A stretch of DNA of 64,000 nt, from NCBI GenBank assembly GCA_013339895.1, contig JABACO010000001.1:14387604-14451603 (forward strand), given 5' to 3'. This stretch comes from Ephydatia muelleri (Eukaryota > Porifera > Demospongiae > Spongillida > Spongillidae). The notes beneath the pieces are model-generated. The model was given only the letters and a program-made list of their open reading frames with translations, had not been told where the DNA came from and did no database searches. Shown piece after piece: positions 22,960 to 34,573 of this stretch. Both the position numbers and the translations under genes were made by a program. Every line of letters begins with the position of its first letter. The first letter of the stretch is position 1.

Positions 22960-24010
22960 CAGACACTCAAACACACACATGACATACACACACAAAAACA
23001 CACTCATACGGTCACACACACAGACACAGGCACAGACACACAGGCACACATGAAATACACATAGACACACACACAAGACACACACACAGACACACGCACA
23101 GACACACACAGACACACACAGACACACAGACACACACAGACACACAGACACACACAGACACACACACAGACACACACAGACACACACACACACAGACACA
23201 CACACACAGACACACGCAGACACACACAGACACACACACAGACACACACATAAACATACACAGACATACACACACAGACACACACACACACATAGACACA
23301 TAAACAGACACACACACATACACAGGCACGCACAGACCCACACAAGCACACACACTCACATGACAGACACATACACAGACATGCACAGACACACGCACAT
23401 GACATACAACACAGACACACACAGACACACACATGGACACAGACTCACACACATGAAATTCAGACACACACATGCACAGACACACACACACAACACATGA
23501 AATTCAGACACACACATGCACAGACACACACACACACACACACACAAGATACACATATGCCATACACACACGACAGACACATAGACGCACACAAGCACAC
23601 AAAGACACACGCATGAAATACACAGACACACCTACAGACACATACATGAAATACACAGATATGCACACACAGACACGCACAGACATACATGTACATGCAC
23701 ACAGACTCATACTAAAATACATAGAGACACACAAATGAAATACACAGACACAGACTCATACAAAAAATACAAATAGACACACACACAAAATACACGTAGA
23801 CACAGACTCATACAAAAAATACATATAGAGACACACACGAAATACACATAGACACAGACTCATACAAAAATACATATAGAGACACACACGAAATACACAT
23901 AGACACACACATGCTGACACACACGCACAAACACTGACACACAAACAGATACACACATGACATACACACAGACACACACGCACACATACACATACACAGA
24001 CACACACATG
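22960..24010. repeat. minisatellite, CACACAGA-type units, about 1 kb
   Basis: Degenerate array of acacacag / acatgaaatacacag units running for about 1050 bases. Long frames on both strands (Cys-Val-rich on minus, Thr-His-rich on plus) are products of the repeat. Longer sub-units with gaaatacacatagacacagactcatac occur near 23700-23890. Confidence 0.9.
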
Positions 24011-24428
24011 TAGCTACATGTACCTACATGTACATGTATGTACCATCTCTAAAGTGAGAGCTCTATGTCATGTACATGCATCATACTCCCAAAGAATTGG
24101 TCCTCAGTGTACATGCATTGTACCCCCATAGGATTGGTCTCCCATACCACTGTATGCATGTGGCAAAGAATATCACTGTATTCACCACAGCACTGGGCCC
24201 ATGGTACAATATTAAAAAGTGTGTTTGTGTGTGTGTGTGTGGGGGGGGCTGATTTCTTTTGAGCAAAATGAATAATTAAATATATTTGTACACAATTCTA
24301 CATATGGAGATACATGAATTTATTTTTAATCTTGATGCGCACGATGTTGTCATCGAAAAAGTTGTTATCGACTATCATTCCTTGATGAGATTTTTAAATT
24401 TATACAGTTGGCCAAAATATTACATGTA

Positions 24429-24429
24429 T

Positions 24430-24502
<73 letters not shown>
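24429..24502. repeat. (GT)n microsatellite
   Basis: About 36 GT units. A shorter GT run followed by G8 lies at 24220-24249. Confidence 0.95.
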
Positions 24503-24504
<2 letters not shown>

Positions 24505-24844
24505 AGGGTCTCTGCAATGTGCATAAGACATCAAGTTCTTACACACTCACATGGTGCCTCAGATGGAGGAGATATTGGTCCCTTGCATAAAGGACCAGTC
24601 CTATGACACTACATTGTACACGTTTCTACATGTACCTACATGTATGTGCAGTGTAGACATGTCTCGTGGTCTCATGAGCTGTTCAATGAATAGATCAAAC
24701 ATGCATGTGCAGAGAAGGCATTCAGTGAGAGAAAATGTGTGTACCATCATTATTAGAGAGCACTACTGTTTTTTTCCCCACATGAACAACAGTGTGTGCT
24801 TCGATGTCTGTGCACATGTGCGAGTCCGTGTGTGAAGTTGCGAT

Positions 24845-25290
24845 CCACACATTTTTTACTTACACTGTCATGTAGAATTCATAATGGCTTGTGTGTATAT
24901 ACATGCATGCATATATATGAACTAGCATGGTGTCCAAAGAGTTAAAAGGTCTCCTTACATCACTAAATTACGGCTGAGTCTGCCGTTGCTTCTCCCACTC
25001 CTCAGAGAGAGCTGTCCAGCAAGGTAGATGATAACGTAACAGTTACAATAAGCTAGCTATTTATGGCCTATGATAGGGGTGACATCTTAGTTTCACAAGA
25101 ACAAATAATGTTAGCAGGGCCGAGATGCAACATCTATTGATGTTTCAGATATCAATGAGGTACATGTAACACATATGTGCTCCTGAAGAAAAAGTATGTA
25201 TGTAAATTAACTTCGTGGTGGATAAACTGTTTTGGTGCACTATGATATGGCTAATGTTTAATGTTAATCACTAAAAATGTTTCAGCACAC
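24845..25290 (-). repeat. inverted copy of the right part of duplication block A
   Basis: Reading the minus strand here gives the sequence found on the plus strand at about 34160-34560 (for example gtgtggatcgcaactt, ctacatgacagtgtaag, tggacagctctctct) and, more diverged, at 46480-46730. This is therefore a third, inverted copy of part of block A. No exon is contained in the shared part. Confidence 0.75.
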
Positions 25291-26289
25291 AATAATAGAG
25301 TTAACTCATTTAACGCCAAATGCGTACATGTATGTGCTTACAAATCTTTCGTCTTTGTCGTGCTGCGTGTTGTGTTGTGTCGTATCGTCGGTACAGAAGG
25401 TTGGGTTTCAGGCTACCGCACCGCTTCTATATATCCATGCAGCTTCACGTGCACCACATGCACCATCCCATGCACCTTTCTCAGATTCTGTTTTAATTAA
25501 TACATTAAACTATTAAGAAATACGAACAATAATTTTTTAAATATACAACCAGGGATTAAACTAGAGTCAGTCAGTGTGTTATCGGTTACATGTACGCTAT
25601 TTCTCGCTTGTAGTATCGTTATCAGCATGACCTCTAGATTTGTGCATTACAGAGTTTACTAGAATGTCACGTGTACATTATTGTGTATATAAAACTCTCG
25701 GATGTGTGCATAGGCTTGTGTGTGACTTATAAATTTGCATGCCTCTTACAATACTCAATCTAGATAAAAGTCTAAATACTATGACATCCGTGGCTACCTC
25801 GATCATTGCACACTGTGTACGGGATACGAGTGCATGGCTTTTCAGTAGATAACTCTTTTGTACACAAAGGGAAAATCCAGATGGTAGCTGTTGTCTGATG
25901 ATTAGCTAAGAGTGAATGTGATGGTTTGAAGCTAAGTTGGATACTTATTTTAGCGTGTTGTAGGTTAGAAAAATTTGAATATCATTCCAGTTGGATGACA
26001 GCTGGTTATCCCTTCTGACAATGTTCACAGCCATGAGCTGAGAATGTGATGTGAATGTGACAATTGTTCAGTTGTAGGACTTGTTTTATGTGTTGTATAC
26101 AAAACAGTACATGTGCAAATGCACGGATACAATAATGCAACTGACCATCATCTTCTGCACTTGATTCTCGTGAAGCATATCCGAAATACAAAATCCTTTA
26201 TGCATACATAAAAAAAAAAATCACATTTCTAATAATGTACCGTACACTTACAGGTACATGTATGTGTACTTTATAGATACAAGTTATGC

Positions 26290-26690
26290 TTCACAATGTA
26301 CTCTACTGGTCATCTAAAGATAATGTGATCCTAAGGGGTGTGGCCTTATCGGGCGAGTGGTTTGTTTCTAATAATGTAGCACCACCCTAATGGTCCTCTA
26401 AAGATTATGTGACCGTGAGGGGTGTGGCTTATAAGGTGAGTGGTTTGTAATGCACACTTACAAATATGTGTACTTTATAGGGTGCATGTAACACAAGGCT
26501 CATCGGATATGCATGCTTCACAATGGTCTGAGGCCCCACCCAAATGGTCCTTGAAAGATCAAGCGACTCTGAGGGGTGTGGTTTTATCAGGGTGAGTGAT
26601 TTGTTTATAATAATCTAATGCACACGTACAGGTATACACAAGGCTGTCGGATATAGATTCTGCATCGTTTCGGAGGCCCCACCACAAAAA
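26290..26690. repeat. three-fold degenerate tandem repeat inside block B
   Basis: Units containing tggtc-tctaaagat, gaggggtgtggc, tta-aaggtgagtggtttg and acttaca-gtatgtgtac occur three times at about 115-180-bp spacing. The same array is present at about 40930-41330 in block B copy 2. Confidence 0.75.
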
Positions 26691-27050
26691 TTATTTGACC
26701 TCACAGCGCGCAGCAGTCACTGGAAATGCTTTACAATTTTTTTAACTACAGTGTAGGATATGTTTCTGATGTTATATGAATTGCATTTGAACTACTTTTA
26801 TTTTAATAATTTTGTTGATCACCGCCAATCTCAGGACAATCAGATATACATCATTACTTCACATATAGATTATGTACTTGAACTGACGCTCGACCCGCTA
26901 TTCTGATATAGTATTTTAAGCAAGGTCTTGCGCGATATTGTGTGCAGTGCTCCAAGTGCAATGTGCATTATGCGTTAGATGATCGCGCGATTTACCTTGA
27001 CAAATCTCGTATTTTGAGTATGACGTTCGTACATGTATTAGGCAGAAATA

Positions 27051-27301
27051 TGGGACAGTTTCCGCGAAAATTGCCCCACGGTTAAAATGTTATAAAAATG
27101 CATTGCGTTTGAATCGCTATAACTTCCCAACGGATAATGCTATCGTCGTTCTATTTTCAATATTCATAGTGAAATGGTGCAGTATGAAGTGTTGAAAATA
27201 GGAAGTCGATAGCGTTATCCGTTGGGAAGTTATAGCGATTCAAACGCGATGCATTTTTATAACATTTTAACCGTGGGGCAATTTTCGCGGAAACTTTCCC
27301 A
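27051..27301. mobile_element. 251-bp fold-back MITE at TA, with empty site in the paralogous copy
   Basis: Starts TGGGACAGTTTCCGCG and ends with the near-complement CGCGGAAACTTTCCCA. Arms of about 105 bases pair through ataacttcccaacggat. It is flanked by TA on both sides. The duplicated locus at 41671-41690 reads ggcagaaaTAtatcattatc with a single TA and no element, so insertion duplicated TA exactly. This fits a Tc1/mariner-type non-autonomous element. Confidence 0.92.
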
Positions 27302-28257
27302 TATATCATTATCATGGCGTCATGTCATTATACATGAATATGGTCACCAGTTTCGACTACTAAATAATAGGCTAATGGCTTATTGTTTACTTACTGTAAG
27401 TGGAATGCACCATGCATGATTTCACACTCGTTTGCCTTAAGAAGTGTAAGACAGATAGTCAACAGCGAAATATTATAGTAATGTAAATGCACTTACATAA
27501 TGTAGGTACAGAATGGAAGCATTGTAAAAAATCAGTGGTCAAGTGGTATAGTACCTTCTATGTGAATGGGGAGCACCAGCAGGGAACCGATAAGCAAAAT
27601 TGTTTGTGGCTTACATGCATAATATTACAAATGTCACATTAATTAGGGTCTCTTTCATTGCAAGTTTCTTAATTATGCATCTACAATGGGACATATACTG
27701 TATACATGTATCCTGGCCGTCCTCTTTCTTGGAATACGTGCACTTCTCTCCCTCCAAATTAATATAAATTAGTGCAGGAATTGGAACACTTCCACACTCT
27801 GTGACACTTTTACCCAGGCTGCTTACCGTACCTGTATACATATATGTTCAAATAGGGTTCAGAGAAATCTCAGGGTCTAAGGCACAAGAAAGTGTTTACT
27901 TTCAATGCACTCTGCAGAACCGTAACTACTTTCCAGATTTCTATGTAGCGTGCATTGGAGGGAAACTGTTTCTTAATAAGGTGGAGCCAAGTAATGAAAT
28001 CATTGCATTTTGAAAGTCTTCTACTATAATGCATATACCGGTAAGGGTGCATTATAAACAACGCCATGTTATATAATTCAATCACATCGCCTTTTTTTTT
28101 CATACATTCATGTACACTGTATCTATTCTTTTGTAATAATGTACATCTCCATGTCAGAAATAAGAAAAGAGGAATAGTGCATCATCCTTTTTAGACCACA
28201 GATTTCGCGTCTCCCTTCGTCACCTCATGCATACCCATAATGGCATATCATGCATAT

Positions 28258-28425
28258 TTCATTATCGCCACACCACCCATACTCATATCACACCTCCACC
28301 CATACATTCACACCTCCACCCATACATATATCACACCTCCACCCATACTCACATCTCCACCATACTCACACCTCCACCCACATTCGCACCTCCACCTATA
28401 CTCACATCCTCTACCTCTCACGCAG
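28258..28425. repeat. minisatellite of cacctccaccatac-type units
   Basis: About nine degenerate units of cacctccacccatactcaca. The array begins at the exact right edge of block B homology and is absent from the copy at 43180. Frames through it are not coding. Confidence 0.85.
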
Positions 28426-28429
28426 GCCT

Positions 28430-29184
28430 TCACCTCAATGATCTGCTGTCTGAAATACCTATATAGTATTATGTATCTTTACTTGTTTGACTTTGTGGAA
28501 CATCAGTCATCAATGTTTGTGCCATTGCCAGCATACCAAACAGGGAAAACACCTGAAGCACGTCAGAAGATGTGGCTGGAGATAGCAAGCGAATCAGGGC
28601 CAGGGGTAGCAACACTGAATACTTTGTAACACTATGTTTGTTACAGCCTTCTTTTTGTGTTTCATTGCGATGTTTTGTTCGTTTATACCTGGCCTGGGTG
28701 ATGGTAATATAAGGCGGACGTATGCGATGTACAGCGCACATCGTTACCGCTTCAAGTAACACTCGGTGAAGAGATTCGACGATGAAAGTAAACGTCTATA
28801 TAGGATCAATCGAGACTCAGTACATGAGCTAGGCCTATATAGTATTTGCACGTCCTGTAGCGCACAACGTGGCATGCATCGCAGGCCGGGAACTCGATCG
28901 CGATCGACCTATACTGGTGTATTTTATTTTCTTTGGGGTGTTTTTGTGAAAAGTTTTTAGACCAAAAAGTTACAGTATAACCGATTGAAAACGTGCAAAA
29001 AACGACCGACCTTTCGCCATTTAGTCATTTAGTCATGAAATATTTGGGGAAAGTCCCCGAGCAGTCTAGCGCCTTTTATAGCGGGTTCTGCGCATCGATT
29101 CGCGCAGCGCAATCGTAATTATTTACGTGGCAACTTCTCCTTTAAACGATGCCCTAACATTAACGAAACGCTGAATTTGATCAA
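28430..29184. other. no gene recognised
   Basis: A frame at 28240-28629 continues past the minisatellite as ICCLKYLYSIMYLYLF and onward without a recognisable domain. A C12-15 run lies near 29214-29228. Nothing else is supportable. Confidence 0.3.
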
Positions 29185-29598
29185 CGATATGCTCCACCCT
29201 CTCCAGCTGAGTACCCCCCCCCCCCCCTTGTACATGTAGTTCTCACCATAATACAATGTAATAAAGTGGGTCATAGCATGGGATTGGGGTCCCTACTCGT
29301 ATCCGCGGAGCCCGCTGAACAACTTTTAAGGCCGGTGTAACGGGATAGCTTGTCCCCCCGGATAGGCTGTCCCCCTACGGACACCCTATCCAAGTATACG
29401 TTGTCCGCCTTTAGGATAGCTTGTCCCCCCTTGCAACTTCGATCTTTTGGTTGACCGTTCGGATGTGTTACTTACGTATACACTTTAATAGACAGTACAT
29501 GTATACCGTATAACACCTTCGATTCGCCACGTGCAGTGTTCTCAAACGCAGTCGATGTCGGAAGCGTGTGACAAAATTGTTCCATTGGTTCTATAAGA

Positions 29599-30187
29599 AT
29601 GAACGATGAAGATCAGGAAGTACCGCTCTACTACGAGATTTTTCAGTATCTGAAACACGGCGAGTATCGGGTGGATGCTAGTAAATCGGAAAAGCTACCG
29701 GCGATTCGCAGGAGAGCACACAGTTTCGTGATGAAGGAAGGCTTGCTCTATCTCAAAAGCAATACGGCCGACATGACAGAAAAGCAATGGATTGTGAATA
29801 AAGAGGATCAAATGAAGGTGATCTTATCTTGCCACGATGGGAAGCTAGGTGAGTTTTGTTGTTGACGATATGCGCATGCAGCTGCTATACGGGTACTCGT
29901 AATTTATTTTACTAGTCTCTTCCTTAATTCTTGTGATATTCAACCAAGGTGGTGGTCATTTTGGATGTGACAAGACTCTACAGAAGATTTGTTCACGGTT
30001 CTATTAGCGCGATGTGACAAAGCACATAAAAGAATATGTAAGTACTTGTGAAGTCTGCCAAAAGACCAACCCAAAACTGCACAAAGAGGTTCCAGTTCTA
30101 CATCCAATTGCTGTAAAAGCTGAAGTCTGGCATCAAGTAGGAATTGACCTCGTAGGTCCACTTACGCTCACAAAGAGAGGAAATAGG
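29599..30187 (+). pseudogene. Ginger integrase, N-terminal exons (HHCC zinc finger)
   Basis: Exon 1 (29599-29848) encodes MNDEDQEVPLYYEIFQYLKH, then a GLLYLKS segment and VILSCHDGKLG, with donor GTGAGT. After a 100-base intron (acceptor caaccaag at 29948) exon 2 gives GGHFGCDKTLQKICSRFY, a TAG stop (30005-30007) and RDVTKHIKEYVSTCEVCQK. The relative at 62.7 kb has TGG (Trp) at the stop position, as expected for the FYW motif, so the stop is a mutation here. H-x-H plus C-x2-C is the integrase HHCC zinc-binding domain. The exon ends after LTLTKRGNR at a GTAGTC donor. The TAG inactivates the copy. Confidence 0.85.
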
Positions 30188-30673
30188 TAGTCTATGTGTT
30201 GGTTTAAACGGCATATGAATATGTAATTAATTTCCGTACTGTGTTAAAAAGGATTTAATCCATACAAATGTTGCAGCTATATATAGTGATCATTGGGAAA
30301 AAAAATGTACTTAGAATATAAAATACCAATTCTGCTTAAACAATGCGCATATACAATTCCAGAAAATGATCATAGTTCTGGTGCAGTTAATCGAATAGGC
30401 ACATTTGATCGTTTTAGGTTCATGACAGTTTGCATCACAGCAAATAAAAATTAAATAACTAAGACATGTTCTAGTTTCAGGAATGACTGTAACTGTTTGG
30501 GATGACTTCCTCTCCTAGTGTGCTTAGAATTATGTATGGTTATAGTACTGTGATATCAGAAGAAGGAAAGTGCATTGTTGGTCAAACAAAACTGGTTTAC
30601 AGGGTAAGATTGACTTAGCATTCAACATTTTAAATGATTACAGCCTGCTTGCATGTGATTCTCAAACACTGCT

Positions 30674-31500
30674 ATGATGTTAACACATTTTGATAAGAGT
30701 ATTATTGCTTTCATTAATACAGATACCTTGCAACATGAACTGACTATTTTTCTAAGTGGCCAGGCTCAAGCTCTTCCAACAAAATCAGCTGAGGGTGTTG
30801 CTCATTTTCTTCTCTCACTCATTACACGGTTCGGATGCTTCAGTGTCTGCATATCTGACCAAGGCCGTGAATTTGTCAATGCTCTCAATGATAAACATTT
30901 TGAAATTGCAGGTATTGAACACTGAGTATCTAGTGCTTATCACCCTCAAACAAATGGCCTTGACGAGCGGATGAATCAGACAGTGACCAAAGCTATTGTG
31001 AAGTATCTCAATCCTGAACAGGATGATTGGGATGAGCACATAGATGCTATTTTGTTTTCCTATCGTACAAGTATACATGCATCAACAGAATTTACACCAT
31101 TTTACTTGATAAATGCGTAGGGAAGCAGTGCTTCCAGTTGAACCGCAAATGACAGATCAGACAGTGGAAAAGTTGCATGTGGATAGTGATACAGTGCAAT
31201 CGTATGTTGCATATGTAGAAAAAATGAAGCAAGAATTATTTCGTGTAGTTGACCTGAACATTTAAAAAGCACAGAAGAAGCAAAAGGCTTACTATGATAA
31301 AAGACATAGATCAGAAAAGTATCAATTAGGGGACCTTGTGCTTGTGAAAAACATGAGGAATTTAATTAGGAAAGGAGATGTGAGATGGACAAGTCCTTAC
31401 TCAATCATTGTGATCCATGAGAAGGATTGTACAGCCTCCAAAACTGTAATGGAAAAACGCTTGCAAAAAAGACAAATGGAAGCAGACTGAAACTGTATCA
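30674..31500 (+). pseudogene. Ginger integrase catalytic core and GPY/F-like tail
   Basis: Encodes ALPTKSAEGVAHFLLSLITR, FGCFSVCISDQGREFVN (second catalytic Asp in SDQG), then after a TGA at 30923-30925 VSSAYHPQTNGLDERMNQT, whose Glu is the last residue of the DDE triad. The segment FTPFYLI is followed by a frameshift near 31115 to REAVLPVEP and, after another stop near 31263, by KKQKAYYDKRHRSEKYQLGD and NLIRKGDVRWTSPYSIIVI, the GPY/F-like region. In this family the enzyme cuts and joins DNA ends at the target. The first catalytic Asp region (around 30160, GIDLVGP) lies in the previous exon. Three stops or shifts make it a pseudogene. Confidence 0.85.
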
Positions 31501-31759
31501 TGAGCACAAAGGAAACTGTAGCAATGCTTCTAGTCAACAGGTACTGGACTACAGAGATGAGGATAAAGATATTCAAATCCTGAATGAAAAATGTACTACA
31601 TTGCCTGATGATGTTCAAAATGAGGAAGGAACACAGAATAAAAAACCTTCAGCTGTTATTAGTCAGTGTGCTTTAAAGGAGAACTCAAAAGAGGTGACAG
31701 ATTACAAGCAAGATGAAGATGACTTCACTATTCACAGTAAAGACAACTAAACCTAATTC

Positions 31760-32290
31760 TTCTCTTGATGACCAGCTGTACTCTTCACATCTACTGCACT
31801 TATGGAGAACAGGTGCTGCTATGTTGGCATATTGTGCTGATGAAGATGAATTTGACGTAAGCTAATTACACCTGTTTGATTTTAATTAAAATACAATTAT
31901 TTTATCTCACAGCCCTCAAGTATGCATTTCAATGAAGGTGAGTTTGCAATAAGCAGAGATCTGATTGTAGATTTGTGGCTACAGTCTCGTCAATACGATA
32001 AGATGAGTCCATTAAGGGAGGTTTGTGGTGGTGACTTTGTCATTTGTAGTAATGATTGGTTGTATGAAAGCTTTATGGATTTCAAGAAAGGTGTAACCTA
32101 TCAAAACGATTTAAGAATTGTTGAACAAATGGATCTCTTGACTTATTGGATCAAGACCTGCACAATAAAAGAAGTTTCCTAATGGATAAAGCATACTGTT
32201 TGATGTCACCTGCTGACTTTGATGCACTGTGTGAATGGCTATATGACACTAGAAAACAATGGAATAAACAGAAATGAAGTCCTGCTCACC
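31760..32290 (+). pseudogene. unassigned middle region of the Ginger element
   Basis: After the integrase, frames encode LYSSHLLHLWRTGAAMLAYC and DEDEFD, then (31922-32182) MHFNEGEFAISRDLIVDLW through QMDLLTYWIKTCTIKEV. No domain is recognised. Position between integrase and Ulp1 suggests that it is part of the protease-encoding protein's N-terminus or a second element protein. Splice sites here are uncertain. Confidence 0.4.
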
Positions 32291-32415
32291 AACAAAGAGT
32301 AAGACATGCATATTGTTACTAATATCTGTATGCATGCATGTATTGATTTACATTAAAATCTTTTTTTGATCAACATTATTATTTTGTTTTATTCCTTCGT
32401 AGTTATTAGTTTGTT

Positions 32416-33178
32416 TTGTTTTATTTATTGAATTTGACCTCTCCAGGCAAGGCTGTAACTAGGTGCTCATTGGATAAAGAAATGAGAAATACATGTACTG
32501 TCTTATCCAGTACTGGATTGCTTGATGACACCATCATCAATCAAGCTCAAAGCATTCTTAGGGAACAGTTTGGAGCAGCAGGATTTCAAAATACTACACT
32601 AGGAACTCGGTTGTTGTTTGATGTTATTAGAAGTGAGTTCATCCAAATACTGCACAATGGCAAAAAACCATTGGCTGACAATTCCCACTATTGGCCTGCC
32701 AGCATCAACAGTCAATGTTTATGACAGCCTTTACCAATCACTGTCACAATGTACTATTGATCAGATTTGTGCTGTGATGTTTTCCACCAATGATGCAGTA
32801 GATGTTAGATTTATTGATGTAGAGCAGCAGACCAACAATTCTGACTGTGGTGTGTATGCAATAGCATATGCCACCAGTCTCTGTTTCAGTGAGGATATAA
32901 GTTGTATTCAATTCTGTGTCAGCAAAATGAGAAGCCATTTAGTAAGTTGCCTTGAAGAGGGCCAAATGTCTCCTTTCCCGAGCATCCGTAGGAATGTTTC
33001 AACCTGTTCAGTGGTGGCACAAGAGACAATCCAGATCTCCTGTAGCTGCCGAATGCCACGAGTTGGTAGAATGATTCAGTGTTGCTGTTGCAAAGAATGG
33101 TATCATAAGAAGTGTGAAAACGTAACAAGGAAGAAATTGGCATCCTCTTTGAAATGCAGGCTGTGCACCAAGAAATGA
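32416..33178 (+). pseudogene. Ulp1-like cysteine protease plus PHD finger (Ginger accessory protein)
   Basis: The first frame reads CTVLSSTGLLDDTIINQAQS and LGTRLLFDVIRSEFIQILHN. A run of six A residues at 32662-32667 then shifts the frame; with five the sequence would run directly into NHWLT, the catalytic His motif of C48 (Ulp1/SENP) proteases. The second frame continues with STVNVYDSLYQSL (the Asp), FIDVEQQTNNSDCGVYAIAY (Gln and catalytic Cys) and ends with ISCSCRMPRVGRMIQCCCC, KEWYHKKCENVT and CRLCTKK, a C4HC3 PHD-type finger, then a stop at 33176. Such proteases remove SUMO-like modifiers, and PHD fingers read histone tails; their role in transposition is not known to me. Confidence 0.8.
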
Positions 33179-33606
33179 ACATCGATCATGAAGTTTCATT
33201 CATTTTGTGTCATTGCTGTATTTATCAGTTGCATGTATAAGATTAGATATGTATCGAGGAAGCATGCAGGACACCCGGAGGAGCATAACTATTGTTAGAT
33301 CTATACAATATGGTGCATGGAAGCAAGGAAGATTTTAAAATAGCTAATATTATCAATAAAGTGATCGACACTCAAAGTTCTTAAGGAGAGCGCAACATCA
33401 TGCACTAATATCCTAACGAATGGACTAAGCGTTGCTTGAAAAAACGAAGGGGGACAGCAAATCCTAAAGCGGACCAATAATCCTAGGAATAATTGTCCTA
33501 GGGGGGACAACGTACCCTAGGCTACGTTGTCCGGCGGACAATGTAGCCTAGGATACCTGGTCCGGCCGGACAATTTTTAGGGGGAGGGACAGGTTATCCT
33601 GCTACA
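33179..33606. other. 3' non-coding and subterminal repeats of the Ginger element
   Basis: No coding sequence after the stop. From about 33410 the sequence holds at least five diverged copies of a cctaggataattgtcc-like word in both orientations, mirroring the ggatagcttgtcccccc words at the left end (29342-29435). These are candidate transposase-binding repeats. Confidence 0.7.
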
Positions 33607-33846
33607 CCGGGTGCACTGCCTATACTTGCCTATCAAATTAAACAGTGTTGTATGGGTATATAAAGTTACAATGCACACCTCTTAATGTTATACGCAGTGT
33701 ATACATGTATAACAACCACAGCTAAGTGACCAAGTAACAATGGAATCATGCCAGTGCACGTCTTTTTGGACTGATAGCAATTTCCCTGTTTGTAACTAAT
33801 TTAGGAAAACGAAAGACACAATACAAAACGCAAACTTTCTACTTAC

Positions 33847-33963
33847 AGATCCGTTAAAAGGGCTAACAGGCTTCCATTGTATTGTTCCGCCTCTGAAGTG
33901 CGACGAAGTAGTCAAATGAAGAAGAGCTACAAAGAATGTCGCTTGATAAACCCGAGTCTCCAT
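33847..33963 (-). CDS. signal-peptide exon of an HFRGGTI-family protein, copy 1
   Basis: A 117-base minus-strand first exon: ATG at 33963 and donor TCT|GTAAGT at 33847. It encodes 39 residues: METRVYQATFFVALLHLTTS (a classic charged start, hydrophobic core and Ser/Thr-rich cleavage region), then SHFRGGTIQWKPVSPFNGS. HFRGGTI-x-W is the N-terminal signature of the family. It ends in phase 0, which fits the phase-0 start INIAYQ of the exon at 20406, so this is the best candidate exon 1 for that gene. An almost identical exon lies at 46139-46255 because the locus is duplicated; which one is used cannot be decided here. Confidence 0.8.
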
Positions 33964-34573
33964 TTTCGCAGCTATACCTGTAACCTAAAGTCTCATCACG
34001 TGACCTTACCCGTCGCTTTTGATGTAGGCTGATAACTTAGAAATCAATTTCAACGGCCGTCTGTGGACTTAGAGTCGGTGTAACGTCTCTTTCCTTATCA
34101 CTCTGTCACGTATTTATAAGTTATAATCCGTCGCTCCGGTAAATCGACCAATTCTATTATTGTGTGCTGAAACATTTTACCCATACACAGTGATTAACAT
34201 TAACCATATCATAGTGCATCAAAACAGTTCTTCCACCACGAAGTTAATTTACATACATACGTTTTCTCCAGGAGCACATATGTGTATATCTGAAACATCA
34301 ATAGATGTTGCATCTCAGCCTCTTGTAAAACTAAGATGTCCTCCTATCTCATAGGCCATAAATAGTAACTGTTACGTTATCATCTCCCTTGCTGGACAGC
34401 TCTCTCTGAGGGGAGTGGGAGAAGCCACGGCAGACTCAGCCGTAATTTAGTGATGTAAGGAGACCTTCTCTTTGGACACCATGCTAGTTCATATATATAT
34501 ACACACAAGCCATTATGAATTCTACATGACAGTGTAAGTAAGAAATGTGTGGATCGCAACTTCATGATGAATG

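Larger units (their letters stand above)
25514..28260 (+). repeat. segmental duplication block B, copy 1
   Basis: About 2.7 kb that recurs in direct orientation at 40171-43180. Shared landmarks include ggatgacagctggttatccc, the three-fold ggggtgtgg repeat (about 26330-26600) and acatctccatgtcagaaata near the right end. Differences include a TA MITE present only here (27051-27301) and two insertions present only in copy 2. No coding region is recognised in the shared part. Confidence 0.9.
29336..33606 (+). mobile_element. Ginger-type DNA transposon, 4271 bp, CCGG target duplication
   Basis: The left end is TGTAACGGGATAGCTTGTCC. The right end, reversed, is TGTAGCAGGATAACCTGTCC (16 of 20 positions agree). 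Both are flanked by CCGG (29332-29335 and 33607-33610). Subterminal copies of GGATA-x-x-TTGTCC occur several times at each end, plausible transposase sites. The interior encodes a Ty3-like integrase, an unassigned segment, a Ulp1-like protease and a PHD finger, all on the plus strand. Integrase homology without RT, short TIRs starting TGT and a 4-bp CCGG-type duplication are the defining traits of Ginger cut-and-paste transposons. The paralogous locus at 45917-45920 has one CCGG and no element. Stops and frameshifts show that this copy is no longer active. Confidence 0.92.
29185..34565 (+). repeat. segmental duplication block A, copy 1 (interrupted)
   Basis: The outer parts (29185-29335 and 33607-34565) match 45760-46740 in direct orientation (gggattggggtccctactcg; tatcaaatta; aacaaccacagctaagtgac). 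The Ginger transposon at 29336-33606 interrupts it, and the gypsy element at 34574 is inserted at its right edge. It contains the signal-peptide exon at 33847-33963. Confidence 0.9.

Noticed and set aside
22933..24007. Several Cys-Val-rich minus-strand open frames of 80-160 codons
   Set aside because: They are translations of the CACACAGA minisatellite in all frames.
22960..24010. Possible CRISPR array
   Set aside because: Units are short, degenerate and contiguous, with no unique spacers; the genome is eukaryotic.
28227..28466. Thr/His/Pro-rich frames, possible mucin-like protein
   Set aside because: They come from the cacctccaccc minisatellite; no signal peptide or splice structure supports a gene.
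29599..33178. An LTR retrotransposon for the integrase at 29-31 kb
   Set aside because: There are no LTRs, primer site, reverse transcriptase or RNase H; TIRs and CCGG duplication show a DNA transposon.
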